64,000 nt of DNA from Micropterus salmoides. Lineage: Eukaryota > Chordata > Actinopteri > Centrarchiformes > Centrarchidae. The notes under the pieces were generated by a model. It saw only the letters and a program-made list of their open reading frames with translations, did not search any database and was not told where the DNA came from. The first letter of the stretch is position 1. Each line of letters starts with the position of its first letter. The DNA lies in contig NW_024040040.1 of the NCBI RefSeq assembly GCF_014851395.1, positions 15,799,403 through 15,863,402 on the forward strand, in the 5' to 3' direction. This document shows positions 1 to 11,300 of this stretch, one piece after another. Position numbers and translations under genes: made by a program.

Positions 1-381
1 CCCCTAACCTATGTGCATGCACAGAACAGCAAGGTAGAACACTCAAGAGAAAGATGGTTTTGGTGATTAATTGTGAAGATACTTTGGCACTGGTTAATTG
101 CTAGAGACATACATATATTATATCATATATCCTATTCCACTTTTCTTTGAGATGGACTTCTGTATTCTCGCCTTTTACATACCAACCACAGTGTGATGTC
201 TTCTCCTGCAGGTCTAACAGCTCTGATAGAAACACAGGAGACAGTGATGGCAGCTGTGGGAGGAGAGGCTCGTCTCAACTGTCTGCTGATGCAACCTAGA
301 GATGTTCTTCAGGTCACATGGCAGAAACCTTTAACTGAGGGGGAGAAGACTGTTGCCACCTACAACAAACACTTTGGTCAG

Positions 382-2541
382 CTGCTTCCTCCAGCGCGTA
401 CATCAACAGACAGGGCGAAGTCCAACTCCACGGCTCTTTTGGCGCTGGCAGGGAACCTGTAGACGTGGGCATCAGAACACCTGCTGTCTCTGAAAGCGCT
501 TCACGTCCCAGGCTTGGAACGGTGGTGGCTGACCTCATGTTGAGGGCTGGCCCCCAACCGAGCGGGTAGAGACTGCACAACAATGTGGTTCAGCAGATCT
601 GAGCTCTCTTCGGGAGAGCGGAGGTGGATCTGTTTGCCAACACCCACTGCCCGCTGTGGTTCTCATTTCAGCCACAGGACAGCCCACCCTTGGGGATGGA
701 CGCGTTACACACGCACCATTGCCAGAGGGGCTACTGTTTGCGTTCCCCCCCACCCCATCTTATCCCTCCAGTTAGTTGAGGCGGGAACGGTCGTTAGTCA
801 TTCTGGTAGAAGTGACGCAGCCTACAGTGACAGAGCCCTGGCCTGTATCTATGGTATGGGGGGCTCTGTCACCAGGGTGAGGCTTCATATGCACAATGCT
901 GGTGTTGGACCAGCCTCTCCAGGTTTTTCTCCTAAAATTGTGGAGAGGCAGACTCAGGCTGGTCTAGCCGCTGAGGTCGCACAGACCATCCAAGCGGTGG
1001 GCAGTCTCCACCACGTATTGTTGTAAAGCTAAGTGGTTGGGCTTTCAGCGTTGATGCATTGAGAGGGAGACGGATCTGCCTACCTGTTCGGTGGGATGCG
1101 TTTTCTCTTTTCTACAAGGTCTGAAGGAGAAGGGGCTGTCGTGCTGCAGCTATTACTTCTGTCACAGGGGGTTTGGTGACTAGTGAATAGTCTTCAGCCA
1201 CTTCCTCGTGATGCACTTTCTGCAGGGTGTGAGAAGACAGCGACCTGTGTCGTGTCTCTTGGCGCTTCAGTAGGACTTGCTGCTTGTGTTGGTGGCTCTA
1301 ATATCTGCACCTTATGAGCCCCTGGAGCAGTCCTCATTGAAAATGCTATCTCTTGAACTGCCCTGCGCCTTGCTCTCACCTCTGCTAAGAAGGTGAGTGA
1401 GCTATGTGCCTGTCGGTTCACCCCAGCTGCATGCTGGTTCTTGGTGTCCACAGTGCAGCCAGATTGAGACAACACACCTCCTTTGTTCTTAAGAACATAA
1501 GGAGCATGTTCAGGTCCAGGACAATAAATCTGGATGCTTTCTACCCCCCTACCCCACTTAGGGTGCAGGGAGGTGAGAGTGCATCTGTTGTGTCCATGTG
1601 TACTAGGCTAACGTCCTATGTAGAGCACACAACCCCATTCGATGCACTGATCAGCTGTTTGTCTGTTTCAGTGATAGTGCAGTCAGTAAAACCCTGTCCA
1701 AGAAGAGCCTGGCCAGCTGGCTTTGTGAGTGAATCTCCCAAGCCTGTACATGGGTGCACATTCCACTCAGAAGTGTGGAAGTGTCTATGACCCTTTTTCA
1801 GCGGGGTGTGTGTCGAAGAGATCTGCACAATGGCATCTTGTCCCTTACTGTGTCTGTTTGTGCATTTCTATCTCTTGGATGTGTCGGACTCCTTCTCGGG
1901 ATCCAGCTCGCAAGTGCGACCTAGGATCTGAAAAGTGAGGATCTGGTGACTACTGGGTGTAGAGGGGGAACATACACTGGCAGTGCCTGATGTTCCAGTG
2001 AGAAGTCAGGGCAGAGCAGGTGTTAATGGTCAGGCCAAGCCCCTATTGGTCCAGCGACCTTCTCAGGGGTGTCCCTCCATTCTGTCATTTGGTGATGTGG
2101 TGGTCGGGGCTTTGGCTGGCTTGTGGCCGACCGGGTTGGTGTGGTGGACTTTGGCTTGTTGCAGCTAGGGTGGACAGTCATCGGGCTCCAACCACTGTAC
2201 CCATAGAGTCCAGTAGAGGGCGGAGCCTGTGTGAGATAGAACGAAGGTTACAATATGGTAACCCTAGTTCTATAAGCACAGGCGAAGCCCTCTACCGATG
2301 AGCCCTGCCACTCTGACGCCATCTGCTGAAGAGGCGGTCAGATGCTGAGGCAGTAGGGACACTGCTATTTATTAGTCACGCACGTATCGGTAGCGACATC
2401 CTATTGGTCGGCTAAGTGCACGATAAAATTTCAGTGGGCAAGTGCATGCGTGTGATTGGAGGAGGTAGTACCCATAGAGTCCAGTAGAGGGCTCTGCCTG
2501 TGCTTATAGAACTAGGGTTACCATATCGTAACCTTCGTTTT
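382..2541 (+). mobile_element. Degenerate DIRS1-like (tyrosine-recombinase) retrotransposon
   Basis: Broken frames in the + direction resemble the end of a DIRS-type RT/RNase H domain (AEVDLFAN, then a Pro-Leu-Gly-Met-Asp-like stretch, about 600-760). Further along, around 1600-1930, fragments resemble a tyrosine recombinase C-terminus. Many stops and frameshifts are present. The right end carries inverted and split repeats typical of DIRS ends (see next entry). The 5' part is missing. The element sits inside the V exon of CD200-like unit 1 and its arrival went with loss of the rest of that exon. The family call is by motif resemblance only. Confidence 0.65.
2200..2541. repeat. Terminal inverted/complementary repeat of the DIRS1-like element
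   Basis: About 50 bases at 2240-2291 recur as reverse complement at about 2490-2539, with roughly two mismatches over the core around the ATATGGTAACCCTAG motif. A separate direct repeat starting CCATAGAGTCCAGTAGAGGG is seen at 2201 and 2472. This mix of inverted and internal complementary repeats fits a DIRS end and not a conventional LTR. Confidence 0.7.
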
Positions 2542-2559
2542 CACCACCCTCTGTAGACT

Positions 2560-3110
2560 ATCTAGGAGTCCATGTTGAGCTTCCTCAGCCTATGGAGGAA
2601 AGATGAGCTGTTGTGTCAATGTCTTTGTGATGGTGTCGGTGGTGTGAGGTCCTCACTAATGTGAACCGCGAAGAACCTGAAGCTGCTGACTCTCTCCACC
2701 GTAGTCCCATTGATGGTGATGGGATTGTGTCCGTTTCTCTGTCACTTCCTGTAGTCCACAATCAGTTCTAGCGCCGGTGATAAGAGTCAGTGTGGAGGAT
2801 GTGGTGGTTCCTATCAACACATCCTGGAGTCTGACTGTCAGGAAGTTCAGGTTCCAGTCACACAGGGCGGTGTTGAGTCCCAGGTCTCTGAGCTTGCTGA
2901 TGAGCTTGAAGGGCACAATAGTATTATTCTTTGATCTATTTGGCCTCTATGTTAATTGTAGTTGGTCCAGTGAGTCGGGGGGAGAAGAGGTGATGAAGGT
3001 TTTGACTAACTGCTCAAAGCACTTCATGATGGTGGAGGAGAGTGCTACAGGGTGTAGCTCTTCATTAAGAAGGCTTTAGACTTTTTGGGTACAATGGTGG
3101 TCTTTTTGTG
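2560..3110 (-). mobile_element. LINE fragment (Rex1/CR1-like reverse transcriptase), antisense
   Basis: On the minus strand, broken frames give the fish LINE reverse-transcriptase signature KLRDLGLNTALCDWNLNFLT and then VLIGTTTSS. It is flanked by a stretch resembling the Val-Glu-Arg-Val-Ser-Ser-Phe block of these elements. The same fragment in the same position and orientation occurs in unit 2 (10610-11250), so the insertion predates that duplication. Coding capacity is lost. Confidence 0.75.
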
Positions 3111-4611
3111 TGGACTAGTACATGTGATATTTTAAATATTTGAAATTTATTTTCTCTGCAGAGCTGCATGAACCTGTTCTACATGTTGGAGAATCAAACT
3201 CTGCTAAAGAGGCACTTGTGTCCTGCTCGGCCACAGGTCGACCTGCTCCCACAGTAACATTAAGTGTCCTGCCACACAACGGCCACTTTGCTAACCACAG
3301 CTCTGTGGGAGTCACCAACACCAATGGTACAGTCACTGTCACCACTACAGCTGTGCTGTCTCGTCTCCATCATAACAGAACACAGGTTGGATGTGCAGTG
3401 CAAGTGCGCTCTGCTCCTCAGATAGAGGTGTTGGTGATGATTCCTGAGGTCAAACAGTCGTCTGCTGCTGGTGAGAAACACTTCCAAAACTACACACTTG
3501 TGAAATGTTGATGGGCAATCTTGCCAGAGACAAGTCCGACTAGTTTTAAATGGATAGCGGCGGTGCGGGGCAGGTGGCAGAGTGGTGGGAGAAGGGGATT
3601 ACCATAGTAATCTTTACCCATTACCACTGATGACAAAGTTGCCCTGCACGATTGCTATAAAAGTTGCTCTGTGTATCATCAGCTTTACAGATTGGTCAAT
3701 ACTTTATGAATCTGATGTTTTGGTTTCTGTTTCCAGGTTCTGATGAATCTGATGACTGTAGTCGCAGTACGTAAATGGTCAGGTATTTCCATTTGATCTG
3801 TTATTGAGTGTATTATATCAACAATTTCCCCTCTTTTTATCAAAGGTTGGACTTCAATAATTTTATTGTCAGTGGTAGGGACTGGTGGTTGTGTTGCTGC
3901 AGTCATCTTTTTCTGGCAACATCAGAGCAGGTACTTCTTTCAGTCAAATAAATCAAATAGTTAAAATATCTGTGTCTCAGTTTATGAGAGCTGATCAGTG
4001 ATTGTCCAATATAATTGTTGTTAAATCCTTCAGTCTGACACACGGGGACATTGAGGAGAATGAGATGCATCAAACTACAAACGGAGACACTCAGGAGTAA
4101 TACTCTCATTATACTGTAATTCTTCACTTTCATAATACTTGTATCTAGTTTAGCTATGAGAGCTGATAAATGTTTGTTCAGAATTGACTTTTCTTAAATC
4201 CCTCAGTTTGTCACACAGAGACTCTGGATATCAAGACACAATCAATAGAAGGCCCTAACGAGTAAGATAATTTATTAATTTTCACTTGTACACATCTGTT
4301 TATTGCTTTCTAGTACAATTATTTAAGCTATCCTCACTCGGTCTGTTTCAGTGTTCACTTTCCAACCTACCGTCTTGCATCTGTACGTCTCTAACTGATG
4401 TGTTGTTTATTCATGAAACCTGTTGTGATGCACTTTACTCCTCATTGATCATTGTGTATTCATGGTCAGCATGTTCAACCTTGTAACTGTTTTTAAGATT
4501 GATTTGGAAACTGAATAATGCTTTCTTCTTATCTGAAGAACCAGGGAACAGAAATCTAACGAACGACAACCTAAAGGCATCATCTTCAACCCAAAGAAGA
4601 CTTTGTTTTGA

Positions 4612-5450
4612 CTAATGTAATTGACTCAGAATAACCCACAAGAGCCAGTACTGAGCCAGACCTGAACGGAAACTGCATGGGAGGCAAATAATCCTGCTTT
4701 GTAAATGACATAAAAGATTACACTGCAAACCCTGTACAACATTCATCTATTTATTTAACAACTTGGTGAGAGAAAACATGTTTCCCAGTAGTGTAAATAA
4801 ACGAGTAAATTAAAAGTGTAAATATGACAAAAGTTGTGGGAGAAACATGTGAAGTGACTCTAAATGAAAACTTGGGTTGAGTTCAGTGGTCATGTATTAG
4901 TTAATCACATTATCTATTAATTTTATTTATTTTAATGTACACTACCTTCTACTCTTGTCTGTTCCCATGTTAATTTTGCACTGTTCTGTACTATGCCACT
5001 TTGTGTGTAAATTTGTCAATGCTTGCTGCCTTGTAGTCGACTACTGTTCTGAAATAATACTGGTATTTGTTTATTATAGTAGCATTTGTATAGAATGAAT
5101 ACTTTAACCTGAGGGAACCTATGTAGGTAATGGTGAATATTCTACTATGTATATGCTCTAAACAGTAATATTTCTTTCTGTTTAGAAATAAAAATATTTC
5201 TGCAGAACATACACACAAACACAAGTTAACAAATCTAGCCTAAAGTCTGTTTTAGTGCCCTGGAGAATGAACACTGGGGTCCTGTCAACAACAAAGTCAG
5301 CCAGTATGTCCTTTTTCCTTCATTTCACACTGTGTTCAACTCTGCATGCTGTTGCCTGTCTCCCCGTCTGGGCTTCAATAAACAATGCTCTGTAAGACTT
5401 CCTGAGTTTCTGAGATCTTCTGCAATAAGAGCTGACCTGCTCCCAACAGA
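4612..5450. other. 3' flank of unit 1, no gene seen
   Basis: AT-rich non-coding sequence after the last exon of unit 1. A polyadenylation-like AATAAA lies near 5380. I see no coding exon here. Confidence 0.5.
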
Positions 5451-5454
5451 ACTA

Positions 5455-6430
5455 TGATGAGTAAACTTACAAAGGCTGTAAAGCATCTACGTCAAAGGTA
5501 TCCAGCTAAAAATGTTATATTAGGAGGTGATTTTAATATGGTGCTGATGGCTTGATATTACCTTCCCCAAATATCAGGGACACCATTACAATCCTGTAGT
5601 TCCTGATCTTTGTAGTGTGTTTAAATTGAAACACACATGGTGCACTGAAAATCCTGGTATCTGAATTATCCCATGGTTTAAACCTGATGGTTCAAACAAA
5701 TCCAGATCAGACTTTTGGTTAGTGTCCAAACATTTCTATTGCACCTCTAACAGATCACTGTAAACATTTTCTTAAACCTAAACACATAAGGAAAGATGCT
5801 CAAGGAACAAGTAGGCAATAATGGAAATTTAACTCAAACCTCTTAAAGAGTGAATCCTTTTGTCAAGATATTATAGCAACAATAAATTTTTTTTTTAATA
5901 ACTTATAGAGATAAATGGCAATATTTAACATTCATACAGTACCAGTCAAATGTTTAGACACACCCTCCCATTCAATGTTTTATCTTTATTTATATATTTT
6001 CTACATTGGCGATTGTGCAAAGATGTCATGAAACAAAAGGTGGCTACTTTGAAGAATCCTTGCTAGATAATATTGACATTACTAAAGCCAAAAAGGCATA
6101 TTTAAGAACAAGGGCAAAGTGGATAGAGGAAGGTGAAAGGAGTTATATTTGGAGCATATTTCTGTAGACTGGAACATATGAAGCAAGAGCGGAATGTAAA
6201 GGCTCTGATCAGCGATATTTAAGAATGTACAGACCCTAATAATATTTCTAAGGACATCTTCCAATTCTACAGTAAACTGTCCTCTTCCTCTTATTCATGC
6301 ATAGCTGTTAATACTTTCTTTGAGGATATTGAAAAACTCATCCCTACAGTGGATGAAAGTTTCAAAAGTGTGTATATGATGCAAACATCAGTGTGGATGA
6401 ACTGGAAAAGAAAACATCTTGCACACAGAA
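5455..6430 (+). mobile_element. Decayed L1-type LINE fragment
   Basis: Broken + strand frames include an endonuclease-like VILGGDFNMV near 5515 and an L1-type stretch AKKAYLRTRAKWIEEGERSY near 6085-6145. Frames are full of stops. A Tc1-type inverted-repeat relic (ACCAGTCAAATGTTTAGACA, about 5940) is embedded in it. Confidence 0.55.
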
Positions 6431-6900
6431 CAGAGCAAATAGGAACTGCTTAATTGATTAAGTGATCTCTAAAATGGACATGTGCCACAATAAGGTAGTT
6501 ATTTTACAACAAAATAAGGATAACTAGCTTTCTATAACATTTAACTGATATATAATATATTGCATAATATATATAATGTCTATAATTTTCTGCATACTAT
6601 TCTGTCCTTGTAATTTTGAACTTTATTGTTCAATATTTGTCTGCACTTTAAATGTTATTGCTTATTGGATATCTACCCTGACAGATTTACTGTATTGTAA
6701 CTGTGGTGTAGTGTCTATGTGAGTTAGCAGTATTGTTTTAATCCCAATCCAACCTGTGTTATGTTCATGATTGTTCTCCATAATTTCTAATGATCATCTC
6801 TTTTAGTAGTTGTTGTTTAGTTGTTTATTCTCTGACCTCCTCCGTGTATTTTTTTTTTCTTCTTCAAATAATTAAAATAGGAGTCTTTAATGATATAAGT

Positions 6901-7775
6901 CAGGGGTATTCAATTAGATTTCAAAGAGGTCTAGTTAGAGAAAAATTCCTGAAGCAAAGGTCCGGAACATCAAAACGACGAACTTGCGTTATCATTCAGT
7001 ACTATAACCTATAGTTGTATCAACACATGTTTTTAGTCAACAACGGACTGTCAAATCAAATAATATTTCAGTCAGTTTTCACATCAAACTGGAGGGATAA
7101 TAAATAATAACTATTCAAATAATAAATTCAAAATTTAAGTAAACTAAAGTGCCTAATTTTTAGAAAAAATGTAATAAAAAGTGTAGCTTGAAGTGATGAA
7201 GTGTAGTCTTAACCAATTTTATAATAAACACTCAACACATCATAACAAATGAACAGCTGTAATGCCTCCTCTTCTCTTTCATTTCCTCTTACAGAGCTAC
7301 CACTTTCCTACTTTCTGTTGTTCAGTGAGAAACGTGAGCTCCAGCTAGCATATTGGAGATCTATGAGATATTCTGGTTTTGAACTGCCCCTGGGAGGAAT
7401 GTACATGTAAAAATCAGTACATTCTTGATTAAAAGTCATGTGAAATCTCTTTTATCTTTCGTCTCCACAATTCGGGTGTGTTTCCAAAACGTCTCTGGTG
7501 AATCTCGCGGACTCGACTCGCAAGCCTCGGGATGCACAGATTTGATTGGCTGAGCAGCGTCACATGAGACGATTGGAGCACATGCGATTGGTCTGTGAGT
7601 TTCCTGGTCCTCTAAACTAGTACAGTAAATGCTAGAAAAGCTGCGCGGGTTAAAATAGAAACGCTCCGTCACGAGGTAGTAAGTCTCAATAATAAATGGG
7701 CTGTAGGTCGGCGGTCCGGAGAGGACGGCGGCTGGGTCCGGATCCGTACCGCGGTCCGCCTATTAGTGACCTCTG
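6901..7775. mobile_element. Non-autonomous hAT element with 8-bp target duplication
   Basis: The segment starts CAGGGGTATTCAA and ends in the complement of CAGAGGTCACT. It is flanked on both sides by the identical octamer ATATAAGT (6893-6900 and 7776-7783). An 8-bp duplication with CAG-type ends is the hAT signature. It is 875 bp with no transposase, and its right third is GC-rich. Confidence 0.8.
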
Positions 7776-8286
7776 ATATAAGTGATTTCACTTCTGTATA
7801 GTGTTTTTGTTGCCCTGGATTATATTTCGCCTACAAGAAGTGAGGCTCCTGGCAGCAGAACACAAACTACAACAGAACCAGACCTGCTGTCAAACTGAGA
7901 GAGAGAACAGAAACTTTAAACTTGGATCTTCCTCTCTGAAAGGCTTCAGACCAGCTTCACATGTGATCACTGAAAACAAACTGATGAGCTGAGAACGTTT
8001 AATGGAGCAATAAAATAATGTAGACACACAATGTTCTTCTGTCGTGATACCAGAGACAGTTCTTCTCCCTGATTGGTCCGGATGTACCATTGCGGTTGGG
8101 GGTAATAACGTCACGCGCTGTTTATATCGCATTTTAAATAGCAAATTACGTATTGCTTATTAAAAATGTATTTTGTTATTAAGTCATAATTAGGCCCATA
8201 TTTTTATTTACTATGGTTTGGGTGTTCCGTTGTTGGTGAATAGGTGTTTATATGACACCACGGGCACCTACTTACCTGGAAGTGCA

Positions 8287-8349
8287 GCACACCTGCGCAC
8301 AGCGACAGCTTCCAGTTTGAACTGTTGGCGGTTAATCCAAAATGCAGCA
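8287..8349 (+). promoter_or_regulatory. Conserved 5' flank of CD200-like unit 2
   Basis: The 60-70 bases before the start codon (ACACCTGCGCACAG, then TTTGAA, TTGGCGG and TGCAGCAA) match the same stretch before unit 4 (about 26148-26211) much better than the introns match. This is probably the shared 5' UTR or core promoter. No clear TATA box is seen. Confidence 0.5.
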
Positions 8350-11300
8350 ATGTTTCACCGTGCAGTTTTACATTTTCTTTGTACGTTTGGAGTCTTTCAG
8401 AGAGGTGAGAAAGAGAGTTTCTCATATTTTATTTCAGCCTATGTGATTTATTTTTTAAATGCTTGAAGTGGGAAAAAATAATTGGGGTTCAAAACCAATA
8501 ACTACCAGAAGATTTCTGGCTGAGGGCTTAGCTTAAGTTGTTAGTTCACCTAGGTTTGCATCTATGAGCTGGAGAACAGAGTACAGTAACATCAGATGTT
8601 ATTAGATTTAATTGTAGGAAGTTATGACATCCAGTAATTCATTTTTTAAGGCATTTGTAAAGGGTTGTCATTGTTTCAGGAGTGTCTCAAAGCGGCTTTA
8701 TCTAGGACTTTTTATAAATAATTACATTTTTTAATTGAAATATAATTAAAAAATGTTTTATTTGTTTTGGGTTTTTTTTTATTATTTCAGGAGAGGTTCA
8801 ACCAGAGCAGTTATAAAACTAGCGGGGACAGGTCTGGAAGTCAGGGAGGTAATTGCAATAGTCAAGATGAATGATCCAAAAGTCATCATCCTTCAGTAGT
8901 CTGGAAGGGACCAAATCCTAGGGAGTTGATCACTTTATGTGGTTATCCATATCATTGTGGACAGTTTGAGATATCTATGGGTCAAAGGCTCTGGGACAGA
9001 TCAGTTTTAGGGCCAGCATCTGTCAAGGATCTAATGTTTTCAATTTTATCAGTAAAAAATATTTTTAACTGCTGGCACAGGTCAGATGATGCAAGCAAGT
9101 AAGTGTTAGTACCAACAATCTGATCTATTTTTTTAAACAATACTTTGTGAGTAGGGGCATTCTGAGTGATCAAGGTAGTAAAATAAATTGCTTGTGCATT
9201 ATTAACTGCAGCATTGTAATTCTTCATTAAGGTCTTCATGTGCTCATAGTAAACAAGAAGTTTGCAGGCCTTCTGCTTACAAGTGAGTTCTTCTGTTAGT
9301 GGCACAGGTTTGGTAACATTTTACTGCATCAATTGAAGAAGTCACACTTTAAAATCGCCTTAGTGGGAAAAATTACAGCAAACGTTTACCTTTGACCAAA
9401 CCAATTGCTAAAATATCCAATTGATCCAGGAAAGTATGATGTAAGCAATTCAAATATGCAATTGATATGAACAAAAATATAAATATTGCAGTTTTCTTAA
9501 TAGTAAATAAATGTCATGGTGTCACAAAGGTCTGGAAACATTTACTTCAGTTGGACAAAATTAGGACAAATTGGTATACCAGAAGCTTCATATTAGCAGT
9601 ATTAACTAGCTCTGTAAATATGTCATAGTAACCAGCATGGGTGTCCAATAAGAGTTCTAAAAAATGATCTATTGTAAGCAGGCACCAAAAAAAAACATCT
9701 TTGCATTTTTGGTAGGTGTGTTTAGAGGTTTTACCATCCAGTCTATGGGTTTAAAGATTAACTGGATGCTCACGTTATGCCCACACACCAGTTAATTGTG
9801 AAGATACTTTGGTGGTTTGGTTAATTGCTACATACACATTTATATCATATTTTGCAAAGAGAAAACATTTTAACTAATCTTCATCACTGATTTGGAATTC
9901 CATATTCTAGCCTTTAGTGTGATGTCTTCTCCTGCAGGTCTAACAGCTCTGGTAGAAACACAGGAGACTGTAATGGCAGCAGAAGGAGGAGAGGCTCGTC
10001 TCAGCTGTCTGCTGACGCAACCTAAAGATGTTCTTCAGGTCACATGGCAGAAACTGTTACCTGAGGGGGAGAAGACTGTTGGCACCTACAACAAACACTT
10101 TGGTCAGAAAGTGAGTTCTGACTTTAGAGATAAAGTGAAGTTTGAAGCGGCTGGACTGCAGAACAGCTCCATAGTTATCAGGAAGGTGACGGAGCAGGAT
10201 GAAGGATGCTATCACTGTTTGTTTAACTCCTACCCTGAAGGTGCTCTCACTGGAACAACCTGCCTCAATCTCTACGGTAAGAACCTTTATGTAATATACA
10301 AACAAAATTAAATTACTTTGCCTCCTCTGTAATGTGAAGAAATCCTGATAGTTTTAACCTGTTTCACATCCAACTTCACACAAAACATGTTTATTTGCCC
10401 ACTTTTGCCATGAATTTTTATTTTTGACATATTATACACAAGTCTATATGTATATGTGTGTAAATGTATAAAAGGAACAATTCACACATAAACAGGTTGT
10501 GCAGCAAAGTAGTAAATGTATGTACATAATGAGAACAGGTTGTAAACAGGTATGCACATAAATATGTATACTGTGGTGATAAACACTTAGTAAAAGGCAG
10601 TAAAATATGAGTCTGGTGGAGAACCTGTCGAAGAGTATCCTGGAGTCCATGTAGAGCCTCCTCAGCCTGCAGAGGTAGAGAGCTGGTTTCTCACTGTCTT
10701 TGTGATGGTGTTGGAGTGGTCAGGTCCTCACTGATGTGAACCGCAAAGAACTTGAAGCTGCTGACTCGCTCCACCGTAGTCCCATTGATGGTGATGGGGT
10801 TGTGTCTGTCTCTGTCACTTCCTGTAGTCTACAATCAGCTCCAGCGCCGGTGATGAGAGTCAGGCTGGAGGATGTGGTGGTTCCTATCAACACATCCTGG
10901 AGTCTGACTGTCAGGAAGTTCAGGATCCAGTCACACAGGGCGGTGTTGAGTCCCAGGTCTCTGAGCTTGCTGATGTGCTTGGAGGGCACAATAGTATTGA
11001 ATGCAATGATCAATAAACAGCATTCTCACAAATGTTTCTCTGGTCCAGGTGGAAGCAGGTCGTGTGGAGGGGTAGATGGGGTTCATCTATTGATCTATTT
11101 GGCTTGTATACTAAATGTAGTGGGTCCAGTGAGTCAGGAGTAGAAGAGGTGATGAAGGTTTTGACTAACTGCTCAAAGCACTTCATGATGGTGGAGGTGA
11201 GGTGTTCAGGAAGAAGGCTTTTGGGGACCACGGTGTTCTTTTTGTGGGGTCTAGTACATGTGATATTTTAAAATGTTTCTTTCGCTGCAGAGCTGCATGA

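Larger units (their letters stand above)
212..4611 (+). pseudogene. CD200-like unit 1, V exon destroyed by retrotransposon
   Basis: First copy of the CD200/OX-2-like array; its signal exon would lie left of the window. The V exon opens after a good acceptor at 212 and encodes LTALIETQET, the first V cysteine (LNCLL) and the Trp (VTWQK). It stops matching its paralogues after FGQ at 381, where DIRS1-like sequence begins. The rest of the V exon, with the second cysteine, is absent. The other exons survive: C2 3162-3470, linker 3737-3766, transmembrane 3846-3930 (hydrophobic, ending WQHQSR), tail 4034-4096 and last exon 4539-4611 (stop 4609). An extra tail exon at 4207 would hit a stop at 4256. 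No Ig V fold can be made, so a CD200-type ligand is unlikely. Transcription of the 3' part cannot be excluded. Confidence 0.85.

Noticed and set aside
583..1026. 147-codon + frame as a gene
   Set aside because: It runs through degenerate DIRS sequence in the wrong frame; a shadow of the retrotransposon.
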